NCBI GenBank assembly: GCA_023134955.1
Contig: JAGLUC010000448.1
Location: forward strand, 1 to 8,414
Direction of reading: 5' to 3'
Length of the DNA stretch: 8,414 bases
Source: Methylococcales bacterium
Lineage (GTDB): Bacteria; Pseudomonadota; Gammaproteobacteria; Methylococcales; Methylomonadaceae
Shown here: one piece after another, positions 1-6,981 of the stretch
Position numbering within the stretch: position 1 is the first letter of the stretch
Layout of the letters: the number at the start of each line of letters is the position of its first letter
Program-made: the position numbers and the translations under genes
The notes under the pieces: model-generated
The model's database searches: none
What the model saw: the letters and a program-made list of their open reading frames with translations, nothing else
Told to the model about the DNA's origin: nothing

Positions 1-107
1 TTGCTTAGTCTCATGGGTAATCAGGTACTTTTATTAAAAAGTCACAGAAAACACCCAATAAAGAAATGGGTATAGCTCGAAAAAGATTAAAAGAGCTTAA
101 GTCATGA
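1..107 (+). pseudogene. Broken Gp49/RelE-like (HigB-type) toxin remnant, 5' end outside window
   Basis: From about position 30, frame 3 reads FIKKSQKTPNKEMGIARKRL and then KELKS before a TGA at 105-107. This strongly resembles the C-terminus of phage Gp49-like/RelE-superfamily toxins, where a hydrophobic strand plus HGFIKK is followed by SQKTP and a basic helix. The frame cannot be followed upstream because it has stops at 18-20 and 6-8. Frame 1 upstream reads LLSLMGNQVLLL, which fits the preceding strand, so the gene appears frameshifted around 30-36, where TTTATTA lies. Frame 1 itself ends at TAG 73-75. The expected His-Gly between the two parts is missing. The TGA overlaps the antitoxin ATG, the usual toxin-first arrangement. 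The toxin is probably inactive, although its 5' part is not visible. Confidence 0.6.
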
Positions 108-421
108 GACCATCACTTACAGACTTCAAAAAGAAAGCACTGGAAAATATAGAAGTAAAGCAAGAATATGAAAATCTTGCCCCTGCTTATGCCCTTAGAA
201 AGCAGTTAATTAAAATTCGTAAAGATGCTGGTTTTACCCAAGAAGAGCTGGCAAAAGTTTTGCATACTAAGAAAAGTAATATTTCTAGATTAGAAAATGT
301 TAACTCTAGTATTTCGCCTAAACTTTCAACTATTGAAGAATATGCTAGAGCAGTAGGGTATCAAATTGAAATAAACTTTATACCTCAAGTAGAGCAACAT
401 ATATCAAAAAATTCCAATTGA
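104..421 (+). CDS. XRE-family helix-turn-helix antitoxin (HigA-like)
   Basis: This 105-residue protein carries a single XRE/Cro-type helix-turn-helix at about residues 31-90. TQEELAKVL (45-53) forms the first helix-turn part and KKSNISRLEN (56-65) the recognition helix, followed by LSTIEEYARAVGYQIEINF, a common ending of HigA-type antitoxins. It would bind the toxin and the operon operator in the cytoplasm and so autorepress. The start is well supported: the ATG overlaps the toxin-remnant TGA as ATGA, and an AAGAG-like ribosome site lies about nine bases upstream. The antitoxin looks intact while the toxin remnant appears frameshifted, so it may be an orphan regulator or act on a homologous toxin elsewhere. 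The family call is firm; the toxin-antitoxin role rests on context. Confidence 0.85.
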   Translation: MRPSLTDFKKKALENIEVKQEYENLAPAYALRKQLIKIRKDAGFTQEELAKVLHTKKSNISRLENVNSSISPKLSTIEEYARAVGYQIEINFIPQVEQHISKNSN

Positions 422-480
422 CCGCTGGCAGCGCAGTTTGCTTTCAATGATCACTTTTTATCAAAGTTCAGAAAAACCAA

Positions 481-521
481 CGGGGGGTCAGAGACTCGAT
501 TGATTCAACCCCATTGATTCA
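481..521. repeat. Short direct repeat next to a G-run/C-run pair
   Basis: A run of six G (482-487) followed by TCAGAGACTCG leads into two copies of ATTGATTCA (499-507 and 513-521) separated by ACCCC/CCCC. GGGGT and AACCCC could pair weakly. The GGGGTCAGAG...ATTGATT string reminds me of conserved flanks near IS200-like/REP-associated transposases in gammaproteobacteria, but that is from memory and no transposase is present. It lies between the antitoxin stop and the 3' end of the convergent small gene, where transcription from both sides should end. It has no clear stem plus T-run. Confidence 0.3.
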
Positions 522-534
522 TGGTGAAGCAAAA

Positions 535-801
535 CTATTTACTTAGACGTTTTGAAATGCGATTGTATGTTTCTTTAAGTTCGTCGCCGATAACTTTTGT
601 CGTTTTAATTAATTCGGCACTGGTTTCTTTGGTATCATCGCTTATCACTCCCAAAGCATCAGTAAAATGTCCCCAGCTTTTTTCTGCTTTGTGCCATTCT
701 TCTTTGGCATCCATGCTAGCAAGGTGAATCTGCACTTCAATCTCATCACGCTGTTGTTTCAATGCATCAGTTAAGTCATTAAATTCTTTTTGAATATCCA
801 C
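535..801 (-). CDS. Small conserved helical (coiled-coil) protein of unknown function, GTG start
   Basis: From the chosen GTG the product has 88 residues, starting (M)DIQKEFNDLTDAL. It is highly charged, lacks cysteine and proline, and has no signal peptide or membrane segment. The heptad-like content (KQQRDEIEVQIHLASMDAKE, then EEWHKAEKSWGHFTDAL) predicts long helices or a coiled coil, with a C-terminal GDELKETYNRISKRL helix. I recognise the general type: short, uncharacterised proteobacterial proteins with an AKxEWxxxEKxWxHF core and a GEELKxxYxRI tail. No activity is known to me. The frame is open upstream to a TTG at 849, but that codon has no ribosome site, whereas AGGAG stands seven bases before the GTG. 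The gene stands alone, convergent with the antitoxin gene. Family recognition is from memory. Confidence 0.75.
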   Translation of the reverse strand: MDIQKEFNDLTDALKQQRDEIEVQIHLASMDAKEEWHKAEKSWGHFTDALGVISDDTKETSAELIKTTKVIGDELKETYNRISKRLSK

Positions 802-808
802 AGGGTAA

Positions 809-813
809 CTCCT
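809..813 (-). promoter_or_regulatory. Shine-Dalgarno AGGAG deciding the GTG start of the small helical protein
   Basis: On the minus strand AGGAG (813 to 809) is followed by TTACCCT and then GTG (801-799), a seven-base spacing. No comparable site precedes the TTG at 849, so the shorter form is preferred. Confidence 0.7.
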
Positions 814-849
814 ATTGTTTAGTTGTTTAGTTGTCTTATTTTCAAACAA

Positions 850-1064
850 AAATATAATCTGTGTCTGTAACTGTTAGAGTTATTCAACAAATACCAGATT
901 TTTTTTCGTGCTCTATACCGTTTTTATACTATCAGATTTCACCTATAGTCAGGTTGTTTTTTTCTAACGGTGCGCTTCACTATATCAGCATATCCTATTA
1001 TCAATCCCCATTTATTTACAATAGTAGTATTAATCGTTCCAAAAGTTTTCGCAATAATGAAAAA
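850..1064. other. AT-rich intergenic stretch without a convincing gene
   Basis: With the REP-like pair at 1065-1143 this is part of a roughly 410-base gene-free stretch between the small helical gene and the 3' end of the pump gene. A plus-strand frame of 75 codons exists (861-1088), but its composition (many Ile, Ser, Tyr, Phe), lack of a ribosome site and overlap with the repeat argue against it. The stretch probably carries the leader and promoter of the leftward small gene. The best promoter candidate is listed separately. I see no RNA gene. Confidence 0.5.
923..952 (-). promoter_or_regulatory. Weak sigma70-like promoter candidate for the small helical protein
   Basis: Minus strand: -35 CTGACT (952-947), an 18-base spacer, and -10 TATAAA (928-923). 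These match the consensus at 4/6 and 5/6. It would give a leader over 100 bases long to the GTG at 801. AT-rich DNA yields such matches by chance, so this is only a candidate. Confidence 0.2.
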
Positions 1065-1143
1065 GTAGCCCGTATGAAGTTTACCTAATACGGGGAACCG
1101 ACGACTCGAACCCCCGTATTACACTTCGTTTCATACGGGCTAC
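1065..1143. repeat. REP-like pair (BIME-like nested inverted repeat)
   Basis: The outer arms are a perfect 14-bp inverted repeat: GTAGCCCGTATGAA (1065-1078) and TTCATACGGGCTAC (1130-1143). Inside are perfect 10-bp arms TAATACGGGG (1086-1095) and CCCCGTATTA (1112-1121) around a 16-base centre. The layout can also be read as two inverted copies of a roughly 31-bp unit, each with its own internal palindrome CCCGTAT...ATACGGG. That is the architecture of paired REP sequences. It lies downstream of both the pump gene (ending at 1213) and the start region of the small helical gene, in non-coding DNA. It may protect or end the efflux mRNA. Family assignment is by structure only; copy number elsewhere is unknown. 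Confidence 0.7.
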
Positions 1144-1212
1144 AATATGTGTTAATAAAAGAGTGTCGAAATACCCTGCCAGAACTTTTGGGACGATTAA
1201 TAATATAAAATA

Positions 1213-4200
1213 TCACAATTCAAAGCTTTTTTGTCTTTCCTGAAATTGCAGAACAAAGCTGTAAATAACAGGAAATACCAGTAAACTTAGCAATAACACT
1301 GTTGTCATTCCACCCAGAACAGGGGCTGCTATGCGTTGGGTAACATCAGCCCCTGCGTTATTACTTATCATTATGGGGATTAGACCTGCCATGGTTGAAA
1401 TTGCAGTAATTGCAACGGGGCGTACTCGTAACGCTGTTGCTGCGGCAACAGCATTGCTGATTTCTGTGGTTGATAAAATATGTTGCTTTTGTTTTCTTAA
1501 TTTGGCAATTTCTATATCAATGAAGTTTAATACCATAACCCCTGTTTCTGCTGCTGTTCCTGCTAATGCAATAAACCCAACATATACGGCTACTGATAAA
1601 TTAAAACCGTAAGCATAAACCAGCCAAACACCTCCAATGAGACCAAACGGGACTGTCAGCATAATTATGACTGGTTCGGCGATGTTGCCAAAGGTTAAGT
1701 ACAATAAAAAAAAGATAATTAACAAGGTAATAGGAACAACTACTTTTAATCTCTGCGCCGCTCGTTCCATATATTCAAATTGCCCTGACCAGACCAGTGT
1801 ATAACCTGCTGGAATAACGACCTTTTTGGCTAGTACTTGTTTTGCTTTAGTGACAAAGCCTCCTATATCAGAAGTGTTTATATCAATATAAATCCAGGCA
1901 TTCGGACGAGAATTTTCACTTTTAATGACAGGAGGGCCACGTCTAAGATTTAATTTTGAAACCAGAGCTAATGGAATTTGACTGCCTGTCGGCGTTGGAA
2001 TTAATACTCGTTTAAGACTATCCATGTTATCGCGCAGTTCTCGTGGGTAGCGAAGGTTGACGGGGTAACGCTCTAACCCTTCTACGGTTTCGGTGATATT
2101 GATACCACCAATGGCGCTTTCTATCACGTCTTGTACGTCACCGACAGTTAATCCATAGCGAGCTGCTGCTACACGGTCAATATCAAAATCTATGTAATAT
2201 CCTCCAACAGCTCTATCGCCAAAGGCTGATAATGTTTCTGGAAGCGTTTTCATTGCTAATTCAATTTGTTGTGAAATATCTTGTAAAACATTTAAATCAG
2301 ATCCTGAAACTTTAATTCCTACAGGTGTTTTTATCCCAGTAGACAGCATATCAACACGTGTCTTGATTGGCATAGTCCAGGCATTGGCAACGCCTGGAAA
2401 CTGGATTGCCTTGTCCATTTCAGTCATTAACTGCTGGGTGGTTTTATCTGGATTTGGCCATTGTTCTTTGGGCTTTAGACTAATGGTAGTTTCCATCATG
2501 GATAATGGTGCTGCATCGGTAGCTGACTCAGCTCGTCCTACTTTGCCAAATACTTGTTGAACTTCTGGAAATGTTTTTAGAATTTTATCTGTTTGCTGTA
2601 ATAGTTCTTTGGCTTTGCTGATTGAAATACCGGGAAATGTTGTTGGCATATATAAAATATCGCCTTCATCTAAGGGAGGCATAAATTCGCTACCGATTTT
2701 AGATAAGGGGTAATAGGTAGAGCTCAGCAGTAATACTGCCAACATAATGGTAATACCACGATAACGCATGGCTAAATTTAAAACAGGCGTATGTAGAAAG
2801 TGTAAGACACGGTTGCTAGGGTTTTTCTGTTCAGGAATAATATTGCCACGAATAAAGTAACCCATTAATACGGGTACAACAGTTACTGTTAAAATTGCTG
2901 CCGCAGCCATTGCATAGGATTTTGTATAAGCTAAGGGACTAAACAAACGTCCTTCTTGCGCCTGCATGGTAAAAATGGGGATAAATGAGACTGTAATAAT
3001 TAATAATGAGAAAAATAAAGCAGGCCCTACTTCTCGTGATGCAGCGTTGATTGCTTGCCACCGTTCATTTTTGCTCAATGCTCTATTTTTCTTTTCTCGC
3101 ATATCGGCTAAATGTTTATGGGCATTTTCTACCATCACAATTGCACCATCTACCATGTCGCCAATAGCAATAGCAATTCCTCCTAGCGACATAATATTGG
3201 CATTGATGCCTTGATAACGCATCATAATAAAGGCGATTAAAATACCTAATGGTAAGCTGATAACAATCACCATTGATGATTGAAAATGCAATAAAAAAAG
3301 TCCGACAAGAATACTAACAATAATCAACTCTTGTATTAAAGCAGTGTTCAGCGTAGTTACTGCACGGGTAATAAGCTTCCCCCTATCATAAACGGGCACA
3401 ATTTCTACTCCTGTGGGTAAACCTTTTTTAAGCATCTGCAATTTTTCTTTTACGGCAGTAATGGTTTTTTGAGCGTTTTCGCCAAAACGCATAATAACTA
3501 CGCCAGCCGCTACTTCACCCTCACCATTCAGTTCGACAAGACCGCGACGTAGCTCAGGGCCTATATGGACATGTGCTACATCTTGTAATCGTATGGGGGT
3601 TCCATTGGCATCGACACTTATTGGAATAACATTTAAATCTTCAACTGAGCGAATATAGCCTAAACCACGAACCATATATTCAGTCTCAGCCATTTCAATC
3701 AAGCGACCACCTACATCATTATTAGATCGAATGATTGCTTGTTTCACTTTAGATAATGGGATGTTATAAGCCTGTAATGCATTGGGGTTGACTTCAACCT
3801 GATATTGTTTGACAAAACCACCAATTGAAGCCACTTCTGCGACACCTTTAACGGTTTGTAGGGGATAACGTAAATACCAATCTTGCAGTGAACGTAATTG
3901 TGCTAAATCATGTTGTCCTGTTTTATCCACTAGGGCATATTCATAGATCCATCCTACCCCCGTTGCGTCGGGACCTAAAGTTGGAGTAACCCCCTGAGGT
4001 AGCTGACCGCTAACATAGTTTAATGATTCCAAAACTCGTGAACGCGCCCAATAAAGGTCTACACCATCTTCAAAAATAATATAAACAAAGGATAAGCCAA
4101 AAAATGAATAGCCTCGTACAGTTTTAGAATTAGGAACTGCCAACATAGCAGTGGTTAATGGATAAGTGACTTGGTCTTCTACAACTTGAGGGGCTTGCCC

Positions 4201-4362
4201 TGGATATTTAGTAAAAACAATCACTTGTACATCTGATAAATCAGGAATCGCATCCAGCGGCATATTTTTATACGACCAAAAACCACCCAGAGCTAATAGC
4301 AATGCCATAATTAAGACTAAAGCACGGTTTTTAAAAGAGCTATCAATGATTGAATTAATCAT
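1213..4362 (-). CDS. cusA: CusA-type heavy-metal efflux RND permease (HME-RND), probable Cu(I)/Ag(I) pump
   Basis: This 1049-residue inner-membrane proton antiporter is full length (E. coli CusA has 1047). It has TM1 near 13-31, the periplasmic porter/docking domain, TM2-TM6 at about 340-505, a second periplasmic domain and C-terminal TMs from about 873. Family motifs include DAIPDLSDVQV (37-47), GPDATGVGWIYEYAL (130-144) and IAIGDMVDGAIVMVENAHK in TM4, with Asp405. The three-methionine site of CusA is kept: Met572 (YMPTT), Met622 or 623 (APLSMM) and Met672 (DMLSTGIK). Glu939 of the relay is kept, but RPK of E. coli is RPV here (Val983). AGGA lies eight bases before the ATG, and the start overlaps the adaptor stop as ATGATTAA. 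It is the last gene of the operon. Cu/Ag specificity is inferred; Zn/Co-type (CzcA) activity is less likely because its DFGxxVDG signature is absent. Confidence 0.95.
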   Translation of the reverse strand: MINSIIDSSFKNRALVLIMALLLALGGFWSYKNMPLDAIPDLSDVQVIVFTKYPGQAPQVVEDQVTYPLTTAMLAVPNSKTVRGYSFFGLSFVYIIFEDGVDLYWARSRVLESLNYVSGQLPQGVTPTLGPDATGVGWIYEYALVDKTGQHDLAQLRSLQDWYLRYPLQTVKGVAEVASIGGFVKQYQVEVNPNALQAYNIPLSKVKQAIIRSNNDVGGRLIEMAETEYMVRGLGYIRSVEDLNVIPISVDANGTPIRLQDVAHVHIGPELRRGLVELNGEGEVAAGVVIMRFGENAQKTITAVKEKLQMLKKGLPTGVEIVPVYDRGKLITRAVTTLNTALIQELIIVSILVGLFLLHFQSSMVIVISLPLGILIAFIMMRYQGINANIMSLGGIAIAIGDMVDGAIVMVENAHKHLADMREKKNRALSKNERWQAINAASREVGPALFFSLLIITVSFIPIFTMQAQEGRLFSPLAYTKSYAMAAAAILTVTVVPVLMGYFIRGNIIPEQKNPSNRVLHFLHTPVLNLAMRYRGITIMLAVLLLSSTYYPLSKIGSEFMPPLDEGDILYMPTTFPGISISKAKELLQQTDKILKTFPEVQQVFGKVGRAESATDAAPLSMMETTISLKPKEQWPNPDKTTQQLMTEMDKAIQFPGVANAWTMPIKTRVDMLSTGIKTPVGIKVSGSDLNVLQDISQQIELAMKTLPETLSAFGDRAVGGYYIDFDIDRVAAARYGLTVGDVQDVIESAIGGINITETVEGLERYPVNLRYPRELRDNMDSLKRVLIPTPTGSQIPLALVSKLNLRRGPPVIKSENSRPNAWIYIDINTSDIGGFVTKAKQVLAKKVVIPAGYTLVWSGQFEYMERAAQRLKVVVPITLLIIFFLLYLTFGNIAEPVIIMLTVPFGLIGGVWLVYAYGFNLSVAVYVGFIALAGTAAETGVMVLNFIDIEIAKLRKQKQHILSTTEISNAVAAATALRVRPVAITAISTMAGLIPIMISNNAGADVTQRIAAPVLGGMTTVLLLSLLVFPVIYSFVLQFQERQKSFEL

Positions 4363-5671
4363 TTTTTAATTCCTTTTGATGCTTCATTTGTTCCCTTTCA
4401 ACAGCAGGCTCATTATCTATTGCTTCAAGCATTTTAGCGGTGGCTTCACGAAGTTTGGATTCTGAGTCGATTAAAAATTGTGCAGAGACGACTACTTCTT
4501 CCCCAGCTTTAAGGCCTTTTGTGACTGCGACTTTACCATTTGAAGTCAGTCCCAGAGTCACTAGTCGAGGTTCAAATTTACCAGGTGCTCGTACCACAAA
4601 AACCTGATTTCTTGAACCAGAACGTATGACTGCCTCTGAAGGAATTACGATTGCATTTAATTGCTGGCCGGCATAAATGGTTACTTCGGCAAACATTTCT
4701 GGTTTTAATAGCAAATGAGGGTTATCAAAGACTAAGCGTACCTTAATGGTGCGAGTTTTTGCTTCTGCATAAGGATAAATATAGGCAAGGTGTCCGGTGA
4801 AAGTTTTACCAGGAATGCCAGCCAGTTGCATTTCCACTGAATCCCCATGTTTAACCCAGGGTAATTCATGTTCATAAATATCGACAAGTACCCAGACTTT
4901 GCTTAAATCGGCAATCATATAAATTTCAGTTGCCGGTGTTACAAACTGTCCTTCGCGAGCACCAATCTTTATTACAATACCGTCTGCTGGTGCGTGAATA
5001 TGTAATCCTTTCTTAATTTTATGTTTACGCTCCAAATCACGTATATGATGGTCTGGTACATCCAATAGCTTTAAGCGTTCCAGGGAGCTTTTGACCAAAT
5101 CTTCTGCTCCACGTCGTACATCCAAAATAGGACTTTTTTCTAGTGCTTTAAGGTTTTTCAAAGCTAAAATATATTCTTGCTGACTAGCCACTAATTGCGG
5201 TGAATAAATAGTTAATAAGTCAGTATTCTTTTTTACTTGTTGCCCGGTTTTGTCGACATTTAATTTTTCAATCCAGCCTTCAATTTTTGGATGTAAGTGA
5301 GTCATTCGTTCTTCATCAAAAACAATTCGCCCCACTGCGCGTACTGTATGGGAAAGGGTCGATTCAACTGCTTTGACAGTGCGCACATTGATATTTTGTA
5401 CAGTCACACCATTAATTGTAACGGTTCCTGTTGGTGCTTTTGCATTATTGGCTTCCTCATAAACAGCTATATAATCCATTCCCATTGAATCTTTAGCGGG
5501 AACAGGGGAGGTTACAGTGGGGTTCATAGGGTTACGATAAAATAAAATTTTTTTATCAGAAGAGCTGGTTACAGATCGCTCAATTGGTTGTTTTGATTCG
5601 GCTAACCAATAACCTAAAAACAAGCCCACTATCAGCATAATGGGTGCAATAATTAACAGTAACTTATTCAT
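4355..5671 (-). CDS. cusB: CusB-type periplasmic adaptor (membrane fusion protein) of the metal efflux complex
   Basis: This 438-residue adaptor links the RND pump to the outer-membrane factor. Residues 5-23 form an N-terminal membrane anchor or uncleaved signal. Residues 41-71 are a heavy-metal-binding segment, FYRNPMNP...DSMGMDYI, with Met49, Met63 and Met65 matching the E. coli CusB metal methionines 49, 64 and 66. Then come the barrel-sandwich/lipoyl half (HLHPKIEGWIEKLNV, 125-139), an alpha-hairpin region (about 157-215), the second lipoyl half (IHAPADGIVIKIGAREGQFV, 225-244), a beta-barrel (about 255-335) and the membrane-proximal domain ending SAQFLIDSESKLREA. There is no fused CusF domain. 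The start overlaps the outer-membrane factor stop as ATGAATAA with AAGGAAG upstream, and the stop overlaps the pump ATG, so translation is probably coupled through all three genes. Metal transfer to the pump is inferred from E. coli CusB. Confidence 0.93.
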   Translation of the reverse strand: MNKLLLIIAPIMLIVGLFLGYWLAESKQPIERSVTSSSDKKILFYRNPMNPTVTSPVPAKDSMGMDYIAVYEEANNAKAPTGTVTINGVTVQNINVRTVKAVESTLSHTVRAVGRIVFDEERMTHLHPKIEGWIEKLNVDKTGQQVKKNTDLLTIYSPQLVASQQEYILALKNLKALEKSPILDVRRGAEDLVKSSLERLKLLDVPDHHIRDLERKHKIKKGLHIHAPADGIVIKIGAREGQFVTPATEIYMIADLSKVWVLVDIYEHELPWVKHGDSVEMQLAGIPGKTFTGHLAYIYPYAEAKTRTIKVRLVFDNPHLLLKPEMFAEVTIYAGQQLNAIVIPSEAVIRSGSRNQVFVVRAPGKFEPRLVTLGLTSNGKVAVTKGLKAGEEVVVSAQFLIDSESKLREATAKMLEAIDNEPAVEREQMKHQKELKND

Positions 5672-6944
5672 AGATATCTTCCTTGCCGACTACGGCTGTC
5701 AATTGAGATAATGCCTGATTGGCTTTAGTTAAAGCCTGCCAATATTGAATTTCATAGTTATATAAAGTAATTTGGCTGCGTACAAGATTTAAAAAATCGA
5801 CTTTGTTTACCTGATAGCCAGCCAGCATAGATGCGACTGTTTGTCTTGCCTGTGGAATAATGCCTGTTTTAAATAATTCCACCTGATTTTTTGTTTGATA
5901 AAAATCACTATAGGCGATAGAAATTTCAGCTCGCACTTTGTTCCACTGATCCTGTAACACATATCGTTGTTGTATTAATTCACTATTACGTTGAGCAACT
6001 GCTTTTTGTTGTTTACTTGCGGCAAAAATCGGTATATTCATACTCAGTTTAAGACTAAGAAAATCTGCGCGTTCCTGACCAGAAAGAGACTCTTCACGAG
6101 CACCATAAAATGCACCCACTTTAAAATCAGGGTAAATATCTTTTTTGGCTAAATCGAGCCGTGATTGAGCTGCATGGATGGATTTTCGCCTGGAAGACAA
6201 TAATGCTCTGTAGTTTTCAGCGTGTTTAAATAATTTTGTTTCTGTTTGTAAGCCTGGTAACTGTTCCGACACATTTTCAGGTATTTTGATTGCGTAATTT
6301 GCTGGTTTATTAAGCAGTACATTTAATTGTGCTTTAGTTTTTGCTTTAGCCCCCAGCAATTTAAGCTCATTATCTAAAAGTTTCGATAATTCTAATTGTG
6401 CTAATAGAACATCCTGCTGCAAACCTTCACCCACTTCATATTTGGTTCGAGCAATTTTAATGAATTGGCGCAACAGATTCTGGTTGGTGATAATAATATC
6501 CAGAGTCCTGTTCAGATAAAATAAGCTCCACCAAGTTTGTTTAACATGGTGTAAAAGGTGAAACCGAGCCTCAGTCACATCATAAATAGCGGCTTCTGCT
6601 TGATAAGTTGCTGCCTGTTCACGTAAAGATAATTTACCAGGAAATGGAATAAGCTGAGAAATACCGCCCTGTAATTGGGTCATATTTTCCTGAGCAGTAT
6701 TAAAGGTATCAACGGGCAGATTCAGGGCATTAAAGCTAATGACAGGATCTGGCAAACTACCCACTTGCGAAGGTATAGCTGCCATCGCCTCAGAGCGGGC
6801 TTGAATTTGTGCTAAATCAGGATTATCTTGCAGCGCAATAGTCATTGCTAATTGCAATGTCAATATAGTGGGCTGTTCAGCCTTAACGGTATTAAATAAA
6901 ACCAGCAGTATAAAAAACAATGTGGTTTTTTCGGGTAAAATCAT
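5664..6944 (-). CDS. TolC/CusC-like outer-membrane efflux factor
   Basis: From the chosen start the protein has 426 residues. A signal peptide (about 1-22, hydrophobic core FFILLVLF, predicted cleavage VKA/EQP) leads to two outer-membrane-efflux repeats. The first spans about 27-215, with LTLQLAMTIALQDNPDL at its start and KYEVGEGLQQDVLLAQLELS near its end. The second spans about 240-420, ending GYQVNKVDFLNLVRSQITLY and ANQALSQLTAV. Trimers should form the channel through which the pump expels metal. Unlike E. coli CusC there is no lipobox cysteine after the signal, so this is not a lipoprotein. An in-frame GTG five codons upstream (6959) lacks a ribosome site, whereas GAGG precedes the ATG at 6944 by five bases. 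It is first in the three-gene efflux operon and overlaps the adaptor by 8 bp. Confidence 0.9.
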   Translation of the reverse strand: MILPEKTTLFFILLVLFNTVKAEQPTILTLQLAMTIALQDNPDLAQIQARSEAMAAIPSQVGSLPDPVISFNALNLPVDTFNTAQENMTQLQGGISQLIPFPGKLSLREQAATYQAEAAIYDVTEARFHLLHHVKQTWWSLFYLNRTLDIIITNQNLLRQFIKIARTKYEVGEGLQQDVLLAQLELSKLLDNELKLLGAKAKTKAQLNVLLNKPANYAIKIPENVSEQLPGLQTETKLFKHAENYRALLSSRRKSIHAAQSRLDLAKKDIYPDFKVGAFYGAREESLSGQERADFLSLKLSMNIPIFAASKQQKAVAQRNSELIQQRYVLQDQWNKVRAEISIAYSDFYQTKNQVELFKTGIIPQARQTVASMLAGYQVNKVDFLNLVRSQITLYNYEIQYWQALTKANQALSQLTAVVGKEDIYE

Positions 6945-6981
6945 AAAATCCTCATACACAAGAGAGTAAAGTGCAGTGTAT

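Noticed and set aside
423..433. CGCTG-G-CAGCG palindrome just after the antitoxin stop
   Set aside because: A one-base centre cannot form a useful RNA hairpin and no T-run follows; short enough to be chance.
521..727. 68-codon plus-strand open frame
   Set aside because: Antisense to the small helical protein, whose product has coherent helical composition and a good ribosome site. This is a shadow frame.
861..1088. 75-codon plus-strand open frame
   Set aside because: No ribosome site, low-complexity Ser/Ile/Tyr-rich product, and its 3' end runs into the inverted-repeat element. Most likely chance in AT-rich DNA.
1092..1118. tRNA T-arm-like string on the minus strand (GGGGGTTCGAGTCGTCGG)
   Set aside because: The TTCGAGT loop is suggestive, but the flanking bases do not form a T-stem and no acceptor, anticodon or D-arm is present. 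The symmetry is better explained by the REP-like element.
1144..1212. Intrinsic terminator directly after the pump gene
   Set aside because: No stem followed by a T-run is visible on the minus strand here; the REP-like element is the only strong structure downstream.
1331..3214. Plus-strand frames at 1331-1612, 2363-2560 and 2966-3214
   Set aside because: All are antisense shadows of the long, motif-rich pump gene.
5297..5488. 63-codon plus-strand frame
   Set aside because: Antisense to the adaptor gene; no independent support.
6945..6959. GTG at 6959 as start of the outer-membrane factor
   Set aside because: The ATG at 6944 has GAGG five bases upstream and gives a standard signal peptide. 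The GTG has no ribosome site.
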